From JBLHKS01 sp047620505 (GTDB taxonomy: Bacteria; Verrucomicrobiota; Verrucomicrobiia; Verrucomicrobiales; DEV007): 5,565 nt of DNA. This document shows positions 1 through 5,565 of this stretch, piece after piece. Every line of letters begins with the position of its first letter. Position 1 is the stretch's first letter. The stretch spans positions 1 to 5,565 of the forward strand of contig JBLHKS010000333.1 in assembly GCA_047620505.1 (NCBI GenBank). Reading direction: 5' to 3'. A model generated the notes under the pieces. That model did no database searches and was not told where the DNA came from. It worked only from the letters and a program-made list of their open reading frames with translations. Made by a program: the position numbers and the translations under genes.

Positions 1-58
1 TTTCCAATCCCAGTAACAAAGCATAGTGATGGGCGAGGCTTTTCATTCATACACTCTA

Positions 59-2245
59 CTACGATGCTTTCAGCTGCCACGATATTTCCTGAAGAGCCTT
101 TTTTTCTTCAGGTTTCGAGGGAACTGAGATCGGGTCGCCTTGCGCGGAAAAATCGTCGACATTGAGATGTCCCCAGCCGCCTGAAGCACGATCTACGACC
201 TCGAATCGAACCGTGTTGCCTTTCCATTTTGAGACGTCCCACTCGACTCGTCGCATGCGGTGATCCCTCGATCCTCCGGACTTCTTTAAAACATCTCCCG
301 AATCGGCATCGACAAGCGCAACGTGGAGGTCTTTCTCATCATATCCGCCAGAGACGAGAAAAGCGGCCTTGTCTCCGGTCAGTGTGAAGGGAGGCGACTG
401 GACGACGCCGGTTTGAGTATCGGCGAGAGGTTTGCCATCGCCGGGAACCAGAGTGGAAAGGTGGTGGCTGCCATGTCTCGCGAATGGCGCGTCCTTCCGT
501 CTGGTCAGTGAGGGAAGCTTCGTTACGGCTTGGCCAAGTGCTCCCTCGGTGATCTTCCACCCGTCGAGCGTGCCCGTTTCGAAGCTGTAGCGGAGATTTC
601 CGACTGGCTCAAAGTCATCGTATTTGGAGAGCGGGGGCCCGAGGTCTCTGGCTGGCGCAGCAGCTTGAGGTTCCGGCGGGTTTTCCGCTCCTGGGCCCGC
701 CTCCTGTCTGGCCCTCTTGATTGCAGCGGCCATCTCCTGTACTACTTCAGGATTTTCGTAGTAAAGATTCTTCGTCTGATTGACGTCGGCCTCGAGATCA
801 TAGAGCTGCGCCGGCGGGGCATCCGCATTGATCTTTCCATTCTCAATATCGCTATTCGGAGTGCCGACCAGAGTTGTGACAGCAGCTCCGCCCCAAGCGT
901 GTTGGCCCGGTTGGGAACCTCGAAATCCGCCATCGCTTTTCGCCGGAATAAACATCCATTTCCCTCGTCGCAGGGCCATGTGGGACGGCTTGTTCGGAGT
1001 CATGAACATTTCCGTTCGTAGAGGTTTATCCGGATTTCCGGTGAGCGCTGGAAGCATGTTGATGCTATCCTTTTGATCTTCCAAGTCCTGGCCGGTCAGC
1101 GCAGCAAACGAAGCCATCAAATCGACACTGCAAAGCAGCTGATCAGAAACGCTTCCCGCCTCGATTTTCCCAGGCCACCAAGCGATGAATGGAACGCGGT
1201 GTCCACCTTCCCAAATGCCGAATTTGGAACCTAACAGATCACCATTTATCTTATGCCCCAGCTTTGCGGCTTCGCGACCTCCGTGATTGAACATGCCGCC
1301 GTTGTCGCTGGTGAAAAGCACGAGGGTGTTGTCGGCAACGCCGGATTCTTCGAGGCTCTTCATAACCTCGCCGACAATCCAGTCGAGCTCGTGGACAAAA
1401 TCACCGTACCATCCCGCCTCACTCGTTCCTTGAAACCGCTTCGCCGGAGTAAACGGATGATGGACATTCGTTGTTGAGAAATACGCAAAGAAGGGTTTCT
1501 CGCCACGCGATTTGATCCACTCCGTCGCCTTCTCATTCAGCTTCGTGCCTACTTCAAAATCATTGAATAATTTGTGTGCCTCGGCAGCTCCGGTGAATTG
1601 ATTGGGGCTGCGCTGAGCCGCTTCACGGGGAATCGGTGTAATCGGAGTCACTTTCTTCGCGCTTCCACCGACATGCACCAGCGGATCATCGGAATCGGAG
1701 CCCACGATCTTGTCGTTCTCCACATAGACATAAGGCGGTGCGCTGTTCACCACCGGCATTCCGAAGTAGTGATCAAATCCCAGATCCAGCGGTCCGGGAC
1801 GAAGCGGTTCCTTCCAATCGTTCTTTCCCTCACCGAAACCCAGGTGCCATTTGCCGAACACCGCAGTATCGTAGCCGCTTTTCTTGAACACATCGGCAAT
1901 GGTCGGCGTTTCTTTGTCGATCAGGAGCGGAGACGTAATCGGCGCCGGTCCCCAGAGGCCTTTCCCTCCGTTGGCCCGGAATGGATATTCTCCCGTCAAC
2001 AAACCGTACCGAGAAGGCGTGCAGACTGCGGATGAAGAGTGCGCATCGGTGAACCTTCGCCCGTCCGCCGCCAGTTTGTCGATATTCGGAGTTTTGAGTT
2101 TGGTCGCGCCGTAACAGCCCAGATCGCCGTAGCCGAGATCATCTGCGAAGATTAAGACGACATTCGGATGTTGTTCACCGGCGAGGACAGAGCCAAGGAA
2201 TGCCGGGAACAGGCTCAAGAGCAGGACAAATAGACGGTGTTTCAT
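59..2245 (-). CDS. Secreted FGly-dependent sulfatase (arylsulfatase A-like) with extra C-terminal beta-sandwich domain
   Basis: Predicted to hydrolyse sulfate esters outside the cytoplasm; the substrate is unknown. Residues 1-23 form a signal peptide (basic n-region, then a Leu/Phe-rich core). The sulfatase fold spans about 27-515. It shows the metal-binding Asp pair D35-D36, the signature CTPSR at 75-79 followed by LLTG (C75 is the expected formylglycine), GKWHLG at 131-136 (K132, H134), H262-H263-P, TSDNGG at 312-317 (metal ligands D314, N315) and K341 before WEGGHRVP. By family knowledge these are the complete catalytic set, so it should be active if a formylglycine-generating enzyme or anSME is encoded elsewhere. 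A Pro/Ala/Glu-rich linker (about 516-540) leads to an added region at 546-703 with FETGTLDGW near its start and GGWGHLNVDDF near its end. At 728 residues it is well above the usual 450-550. No Shine-Dalgarno sequence precedes the ATG. The start lies 63 bp after the PhoD fusion gene, so co-transcription is likely. S1 subfamily not assignable by eye. Confidence 0.95.
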   Translation of the reverse strand: MKHRLFVLLLSLFPAFLGSVLAGEQHPNVVLIFADDLGYGDLGCYGATKLKTPNIDKLAADGRRFTDAHSSSAVCTPSRYGLLTGEYPFRANGGKGLWGPAPITSPLLIDKETPTIADVFKKSGYDTAVFGKWHLGFGEGKNDWKEPLRPGPLDLGFDHYFGMPVVNSAPPYVYVENDKIVGSDSDDPLVHVGGSAKKVTPITPIPREAAQRSPNQFTGAAEAHKLFNDFEVGTKLNEKATEWIKSRGEKPFFAYFSTTNVHHPFTPAKRFQGTSEAGWYGDFVHELDWIVGEVMKSLEESGVADNTLVLFTSDNGGMFNHGGREAAKLGHKINGDLLGSKFGIWEGGHRVPFIAWWPGKIEAGSVSDQLLCSVDLMASFAALTGQDLEDQKDSINMLPALTGNPDKPLRTEMFMTPNKPSHMALRRGKWMFIPAKSDGGFRGSQPGQHAWGGAAVTTLVGTPNSDIENGKINADAPPAQLYDLEADVNQTKNLYYENPEVVQEMAAAIKRARQEAGPGAENPPEPQAAAPARDLGPPLSKYDDFEPVGNLRYSFETGTLDGWKITEGALGQAVTKLPSLTRRKDAPFARHGSHHLSTLVPGDGKPLADTQTGVVQSPPFTLTGDKAAFLVSGGYDEKDLHVALVDADSGDVLKKSGGSRDHRMRRVEWDVSKWKGNTVRFEVVDRASGGWGHLNVDDFSAQGDPISVPSKPEEKKALQEISWQLKAS

Positions 2246-2265
2246 GGTCGGTGATGGTCAGTGAT
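2246..2265 (-). repeat. Tandem decamer directly before the sulfatase start codon
   Basis: On the minus strand the sequence ATCACTGACC is followed without a gap by ATCACCGACC and then by the ATG of the sulfatase gene. The two copies differ at one base. The repeat occupies the place where a Shine-Dalgarno sequence would lie, and there is none. It may be a replication-slippage product or a translation-enhancing leader; the latter is inference. Confidence 0.55.
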
Positions 2266-2308
2266 AATACGGGTGAGCTTCGAAACCGTTTTGGGTCAAG
2301 ACTTTGGC

Positions 2309-4696
2309 TTATTCCGATTTTTCCACCGCGTGCAAAACCTCGCCGGTGTCGTCGCGGAACTCGATGCGAAGCGTCCCGTCGTTTCTGCTTAGCAAATGGA
2401 GGAAGCCGCCGGTGGGCTCGGCGTATTTGAAGGGTTGTTTGATACGAGCGTCTGGATCGGTACTGCGGGGATCGCCCGGGGCGTGGCCGAGGATCGAGTT
2501 CTCGTCGTTCAAGGCACCGCAACCGAATTCCTCGACGCCGAGGGGATGGATGCTGTGGAATTGCCAGTGGCGGTCGCCGCAGACGGTGAAAAAACCGCCG
2601 ATGTCATTTTCCTTTAGCCAAGCGAAGAAGGCGTTGGCCTCGTGCTGGAAGCCGCCGAGGTTGGCGTGGCTGTCCCTTTTTCTGGCGCCGTCAGGGCCGA
2701 CCATCGGCGTGGGTGAGATGAGAATCTTCCACTTGGCGTCGCTCTCGCGAAGGGTGCGCTGGAGCCATTCGCGCTGCGTTTTGCCCCAGAGTGATTTGTC
2801 AGGGCCATCTGGCATTTGGTTCGGCGATCGGTGGTCACGGCCTTCGGTCAGCCAAATTTGAAGGTGCTTGCTGACGCGATGGGTGCGGTAGGTCGGCGTG
2901 TCGCGGTCGCCAGCGGAAGCGATCGGAAGCTGCTCGCGGAAGAGGTCGATGCCGGTGTCAGCGGCCGGGAGTTTGGCCCCGGTGAGATCGGCGTCGTCAA
3001 AACGAAAATCGTGGTCGTCCTTGGACCAAAAAGCGGGCGTGCGACCAAAAAATTCGACGAGGCGCGGGAAGCGAAATTGTTCGTGCCATTTTTTACGAAG
3101 GTCGGGAAGCGCCGTGGCTGCTGGTTGGTCTTTCGTACGAGGCCAATCGTAGTAGACGATGTCGCCCGTGCCGACGAAGAAATCCGGCTTCAACTCGTTC
3201 ATCGCGGCAAAGGCGGGAAAGCCGAGGTGACGATCCTCGTCGGTGGTCGTGATCGGCAGTTTGTTGGCGGACGTTCCGTCGATGAAGCGTTCGTAGATCA
3301 TGCAGCTGCCGACGCAAAAGCGGACGTCGCGATTTGCCTGCGAGCCGGGCAATGTGCTGAACTGCCGAGTCGGCCCAGTGCGGAACGATTCCTGATCACG
3401 TCCGATGAGCGCGCGGTAGAAGTAGGTCGTGCCAGATTCCAGCCCGGCCAGCTTAGTCCGGACGATAAAATCCCCATTGGCTTTGGCGGAAATCCACGCG
3501 GTTCGCTTGGCGGAATCGAACCCGGCATCGGTCGCGTATTCAAAGCACGCCACACCGGATGCGCCGGGGATATCGCCGTTTGTGTCGAGACCGGCGTTAG
3601 CAGTGAGGCGGGTCTGCAGAAGGACGGAATCGGCAGTGACTTCGCCAGCGAATTCGCCCTGCGCCGCGAGCGGTTGGCTGTATTCGCTATAGTGCTTCGC
3701 CACCTCCGCAGTCTCGCTGTCGCCGTGATGAAAGTAGAGCCGTTGGCGCAATGTCAGGCTCTCGCCAGCTGGTAAAGTGTAGTCGCCGCCGCGCGAATTG
3801 CAGGCGGGGCAGTCGTCACCGTAGGGGCGACAGGAGATGCCCCTCGGTCTGGCGAATTTGGGATCGAAGTGATCCGTCCCGAACCGGTTCGCCGCCAGCA
3901 AGCCGTAGGTCCGCGCGTGCCAATGTGTTGGGAAGCGCAGGTTGTCCGGATGATCGAACATCGCGATCCCGACCGTCTTGCCGCTCGCGTCAGGCCCGGA
4001 GAAATCGGCCCACTCGGCGCGCTTGCCCCATGCGTCGGTGTTGCGGTTGCCCCGACTGTTGAGAATCACGCCGTCCAGTTCCGCCCCACCCTTCTTGAAG
4101 TGCTCCGCCGCCTTCATGGTCCCGGCGACGCGCACATAAAGCCCGCCATCTTTGATGTCGCCGAAGACGACCGGCTTGTCGTCGGGAGCATGCAGCTCGA
4201 CATCGTAATCCATCAGCAGCTGCTGGTTTTCCAACGGGGTGATCGCGATCCGCATTTTCTCCCGCAAAACCAGCGTGTCGCCATCGAGCCAGCGCGTCCA
4301 GACGATCATTTCGCCGGTCTTTCCGGAGACGAGTTTTTCGATCTTCTCAAACTTGATCTCCGCGGTAGACAACTCGCGCTCGCGCCCCGGCCGCCAATAC
4401 CAGAAGTTCAGGCCGTTCACGTCGCTGTGCGAGAACCGCAACGAACGATGGTGCGGATGATCCTGACTTTCATGCTCGACGCCTTCCTTCATTGGATAGT
4501 GCCGCGTGATGTTCTCCCCGTTAGGCCCGATCACAGGATAAAAATACGGCGCGAGCCAATCCGCGTGCCGCCATTCGGTAAAGAGCTCGCCATCGACCTC
4601 GATGCGGATGCGATCTTCGAGGTCGGTGATCTGGACGTCGCCGAGCGCGGCTACACAGGTTGCGAGGTATGCGATGAAGAAGGCGGCTTTTCTCAT
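2309..4696 (-). CDS. Secreted DUF6807 (PmoA-like) - PhoD-like metallophosphatase fusion protein
   Basis: Numbered from the ATG at 4696 (795 residues). Residues 1-19 are a clean signal peptide (MRKAAFF then a hydrophobic core). DUF6807 covers about 20-328, with the family hallmark DHPHHR at 79-84 followed by SHSDVNG and NFW (89-99), and TLPAGESLTLR near its end. An Fn3/PhoD-N-like beta region (about 348-449) follows, with YFYRAL. The PhoD-like metallophosphatase (about 455-795) shows VGSC at 462-465, GTGDIVYYD at 509-517, a KDDHDF motif at 559-564, EGRDHRSPN at 618-626, LISPTP at 659-664 and CGDRHWQ at 706-712. These match the metal-site pattern of PhoD-type phosphatases or phosphodiesterases. 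The function of DUF6807 is unknown; its 'methane oxygenase PmoA' label is not evidence of that activity. An in-frame ATG at 4747 would add 17 polar residues before the signal peptide, so I prefer 4696. Neither start has a Shine-Dalgarno sequence. Odd point: a three-cysteine insertion at 289-299. First gene of a likely two-gene unit with the sulfatase. Confidence 0.92.
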   Translation of the reverse strand: MRKAAFFIAYLATCVAALGDVQITDLEDRIRIEVDGELFTEWRHADWLAPYFYPVIGPNGENITRHYPMKEGVEHESQDHPHHRSLRFSHSDVNGLNFWYWRPGRERELSTAEIKFEKIEKLVSGKTGEMIVWTRWLDGDTLVLREKMRIAITPLENQQLLMDYDVELHAPDDKPVVFGDIKDGGLYVRVAGTMKAAEHFKKGGAELDGVILNSRGNRNTDAWGKRAEWADFSGPDASGKTVGIAMFDHPDNLRFPTHWHARTYGLLAANRFGTDHFDPKFARPRGISCRPYGDDCPACNSRGGDYTLPAGESLTLRQRLYFHHGDSETAEVAKHYSEYSQPLAAQGEFAGEVTADSVLLQTRLTANAGLDTNGDIPGASGVACFEYATDAGFDSAKRTAWISAKANGDFIVRTKLAGLESGTTYFYRALIGRDQESFRTGPTRQFSTLPGSQANRDVRFCVGSCMIYERFIDGTSANKLPITTTDEDRHLGFPAFAAMNELKPDFFVGTGDIVYYDWPRTKDQPAATALPDLRKKWHEQFRFPRLVEFFGRTPAFWSKDDHDFRFDDADLTGAKLPAADTGIDLFREQLPIASAGDRDTPTYRTHRVSKHLQIWLTEGRDHRSPNQMPDGPDKSLWGKTQREWLQRTLRESDAKWKILISPTPMVGPDGARKRDSHANLGGFQHEANAFFAWLKENDIGGFFTVCGDRHWQFHSIHPLGVEEFGCGALNDENSILGHAPGDPRSTDPDARIKQPFKYAEPTGGFLHLLSRNDGTLRIEFRDDTGEVLHAVEKSE

Positions 4697-4745
4697 GGTT
4701 TGATGTTTGTTCAATTTTGAATGAGTTCCTGTGCTAAGGAAGTTC

Positions 4746-4877
4746 ATGGTTCCACTTGGGCGTCAGATTGCTGGATGGGTGGTGATGTTGCTCGTCGCCG
4801 CGCCAGCACGGCAGGTTTTCAGTTTGTCAGGCATGGCACCGAAGACTCCCGCCGAGCGAAGGAATTTGATCAGGTAG
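4746..4877 (+). CDS. Possible 43-residue small membrane or exported peptide (doubtful)
   Basis: A plus-strand ATG at 4746 is preceded by AAGGAAG (4736-4742), a reasonable Shine-Dalgarno match 3-5 bases away. This is notable because the two well-supported minus-strand genes have none. The product has a short basic start, a hydrophobic stretch at residues 8-21 (IAGWVVMLLVAAPA), then a polar basic tail with KTPAERR, and a TAG at 4875-4877. I do not recognise a family. Its ATG overlaps the alternative minus-strand start at 4747, so the two starts sit on a shared CATG. If it is real, the shorter start (4696) of the PhoD fusion gene becomes more attractive. It may equally be chance, or the 5' piece of a decayed gene. 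Confidence 0.2.
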   Translation: MVPLGRQIAGWVVMLLVAAPARQVFSLSGMAPKTPAERRNLIR

Positions 4878-4899
4878 GTAGGGATCAGGGTTTTCATGA

Positions 4900-5055
4900 G
4901 AGGACATTGACAGCGATTGCACCGTGCAAGCGCCAAAACTATATGGAGGACATGATAGACGCCAGAAGACCATCGTGATGTTTGAGTTGATGTCGATTGC
5001 GGCGGAAGCCGCCCAATCCGAGGTGGACGCGGGCTTGCGGGCCTTTGTGGAGTAG
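4900..5055 (+). pseudogene. Plus-strand reading-frame fragment, possible gene remnant
   Basis: After an in-frame stop at 4897-4899, this frame stays open to TAG at 5053-5055. Its last 25 codons, from the ATG at 4978, read as an amphipathic, Ala/Glu-rich helix-like sequence (MFELMSIAAEAAQSEVDAG, then LRAFVE) that looks more protein-like than usual intergenic DNA. A GTG at 4924 would give 44 residues. No Shine-Dalgarno sequence sits before either start. Together with the ORF ending at 4877 it could be the two ends of a small gene broken by frameshifts, since the frames differ. I cannot name a family and the call is weak. Confidence 0.15.
4917..4929. promoter_or_regulatory. Perfect 13-bp palindrome, possible operator
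   Basis: The arms TTGCAC (4917-4922) and GTGCAA (4924-4929) are perfect inverted repeats around a single central C. The symmetry stops at both flanks. It lies about 220 bp before the preferred start of the minus-strand PhoD fusion gene (about 170 bp before the alternative start), in the region that should hold its promoter. An odd-length palindrome of this kind would suit a dimeric repressor or activator, but no regulator is encoded in the window and no second copy was noticed. Confidence 0.25.
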
Positions 5056-5083
5056 CACGGCATCGACTGACTTTGTGCTATTT
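5050..5083. terminator. Inverted repeat over two convergent stop codons, terminator-like
   Basis: The arms TAGCAC (5053-5058) and GTGCTA (5075-5080) pair perfectly across a 16-base loop. In RNA, G-U and A-U pairs can add about three outer pairs (5050-5052 with 5081-5083) and two inner ones. The left arm begins with the TAG of the plus-strand fragment, and the right arm holds the complement of the TAG that ends the minus-strand hydrolase. No good T-tract follows on either strand, so a classical intrinsic terminator is not shown. Confidence 0.25.
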
Positions 5084-5565
5084 GTCAGCTTCAGAGATGA
5101 ACTCTACAAGTTCCTCCTGAAAAGGCCGCGCGATTTCGTCGCGATGCACCTCGCCAGCGGCTTCGCGAAAGACGACCTTGGCACCGATCTCTTCGAGCGC
5201 GTTTGCGAACTCGCGACTGTGATGCGGCGACACGATGGGATCACGATCGCCGTGAAGCAGAAACACCGGCACGTCGCGAAACGCTTCCGGATGCAGAAGC
5301 GGCGAGAGTTCCTTCAGCGCAGCTGTGCGCGTGTCGTCCGTGATTCCGTGAGCCGTCTCAACAGGCGATCGATAGCCCGGCTTCTCTTCCAGCCAACGCG
5401 GGAAATCCGTCATCGGAAAAACCGCCACGACGGAGCGAATCGTCTTCGGCCGGCGCATGATATAAATCAGGCTGCTCCCGGCGCCCATGCTCGAACCCAG
5501 CAAGTGCACGCGCTCTCGGTCGACTTGGTGGGCGCGGACCATTTCGTCGATCACCGCGTCCACTT
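5078..5565 (-). CDS. Alpha/beta-hydrolase, C-terminal part (5' end beyond window)
   Basis: The reading frame is open through the right edge, so the N-terminus is missing; the GTG at 5563-5561 is probably an internal valine, not a start. The 161 visible residues contain a complete catalytic triad pattern: nucleophile S25 in the elbow GSSMG (23-27), acid D108 in HGDRDPIVS (104-112), and base H140 in GEVHRDE (137-143). The spacing and the phrase VPVFLLHGDRDPIV are typical of the dienelactone hydrolase, prolyl oligopeptidase-like and PHB-depolymerase/feruloyl-esterase-like branches of the superfamily. The missing part should hold the oxyanion-hole strand. The likely reaction is hydrolysis of a carboxyl ester or peptide bond; the substrate cannot be told. 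It ends with TAG about 330-380 bp before the PhoD fusion gene on the same strand. That gap suggests a separate promoter for the downstream pair, though read-through is possible. Whether the full protein is secreted cannot be seen here. Confidence 0.9.
   Translation of the reverse strand, partial: VDAVIDEMVRAHQVDRERVHLLGSSMGAGSSLIYIMRRPKTIRSVVAVFPMTDFPRWLEEKPGYRSPVETAHGITDDTRTAALKELSPLLHPEAFRDVPVFLLHGDRDPIVSPHHSREFANALEEIGAKVVFREAAGEVHRDEIARPFQEELVEFISEADK

Larger units (their letters stand above)
4748..5077. other. 330-bp intergenic region between the hydrolase and PhoD fusion genes
   Basis: No strongly supported gene lies here. The contents are two weak plus-strand reading-frame fragments, a 13-bp palindrome at 4917-4929, a 5-bp GC-rich hairpin (GGCGG, AAG, CCGCC) at 5001-5013, and an inverted repeat over the convergent stop codons at its right edge. 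It should also contain the minus-strand promoter of the downstream pair, but I see no convincing -35/-10 pair. A minus-strand frame at 5063-4827 is open for 78 codons, but its product is Ser/Pro/Cys-rich and unlike any family I know. Confidence 0.6.

Noticed and set aside
1..58. Terminator for the sulfatase gene downstream of its stop
   Set aside because: No GC-rich hairpin with a T-tract is visible in the 58 bases available.
1574..2035. Plus-strand open frame of 153 codons inside the sulfatase gene
   Set aside because: Opposite the sulfatase signature region; low-complexity Arg/His/Ile product with no supporting start signal.
2816..3775. Plus-strand open frame of 319 codons antisense to the PhoD half
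   Set aside because: It lies wholly opposite a frame with clear PhoD motifs; its product has no recognisable motif and is explained by GC-rich codon bias of the true gene.
2309..4696. Reading the DUF6807 half as a methane monooxygenase subunit (PmoA)
   Set aside because: The name is a family label only. The protein is exported, soluble-looking and lacks the multiple membrane helices of true PmoA.
3869..4720. Plus-strand open frame of 283 codons antisense to the DUF6807 half
   Set aside because: Arg/Pro/Val-rich shadow with no signal peptide or family motif, while the opposite frame has the DUF6807 hallmarks.
4901..4957. Minus-strand sigma70-like elements (TTGCAC at 4929-4924; TATCAT at 4957-4952)
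   Set aside because: Neither has a partner box of reasonable match at 16-18 bp, so no promoter is claimed.
4945..4978. GGAGG followed by ATG at 4952 on the plus strand
   Set aside because: The SD-ATG spacing is only two bases and the frame closes after eight codons.
4827..5063. Minus-strand frame of 78 codons in the intergenic region, starting just after the hydrolase stop
   Set aside because: Ser/Pro/Cys-rich composition, no Shine-Dalgarno or family motif, and no hydrophobic core or helix pattern. It could only be rescued by conservation data.

Overview
The window holds two complete genes and one cut-off gene, all on the minus strand, so transcription runs from high to low coordinates. The style is that of the PVC group, most likely Verrucomicrobiota and less likely Planctomycetota. 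The reasons are a secreted FGly-type sulfatase with an extra C-terminal beta-sandwich region, a DUF6807 ('PmoA-like') domain, moderately high GC, and gene leaders without a Shine-Dalgarno sequence that run straight into ACC-ATG. The assignment to a phylum is inference from family distribution, not from a marker gene.

Layout from the upstream end: (1) 5565-5078, the C-terminal 161 residues of an alpha/beta-hydrolase whose start lies outside the window. (2) 5077-4748, about 330 bp without a convincing gene. It holds a short plus-strand ORF preceded by an SD-like sequence, a second plus-strand reading-frame fragment, a perfect 13-bp palindrome, and an inverted repeat that spans the two convergent stop codons. 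(3) 4696 (or 4747)-2309, a secreted protein joining an N-terminal DUF6807 domain to a C-terminal PhoD-like metallophosphatase. (4) 2308-2246, a 63-bp spacer ending in a tandem decamer directly before the next start. (5) 2245-59, a secreted sulfatase of 728 residues with all canonical catalytic residues. Positions 1-58 downstream of it show nothing I can support.

The PhoD fusion gene and the sulfatase gene are close enough (63 bp) to be one transcript, and both proteins carry signal peptides. Together with the hydrolase upstream, the window encodes three ester-cleaving enzymes of different chemistry: carboxyl-ester type, phospho-ester type and sulfate-ester type. A plausible inference is extracytoplasmic trimming of decorated polysaccharides or other organic esters, with release of sulfate and phosphate. 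No glycoside hydrolase, transporter, sulfatase-maturating enzyme or regulator lies within the window, so the substrate cannot be named. I found no RNA gene, CRISPR array, insertion sequence or phage feature. The most notable item is the DUF6807-PhoD fusion, which also has an unusual three-cysteine insertion in its DUF6807 half.
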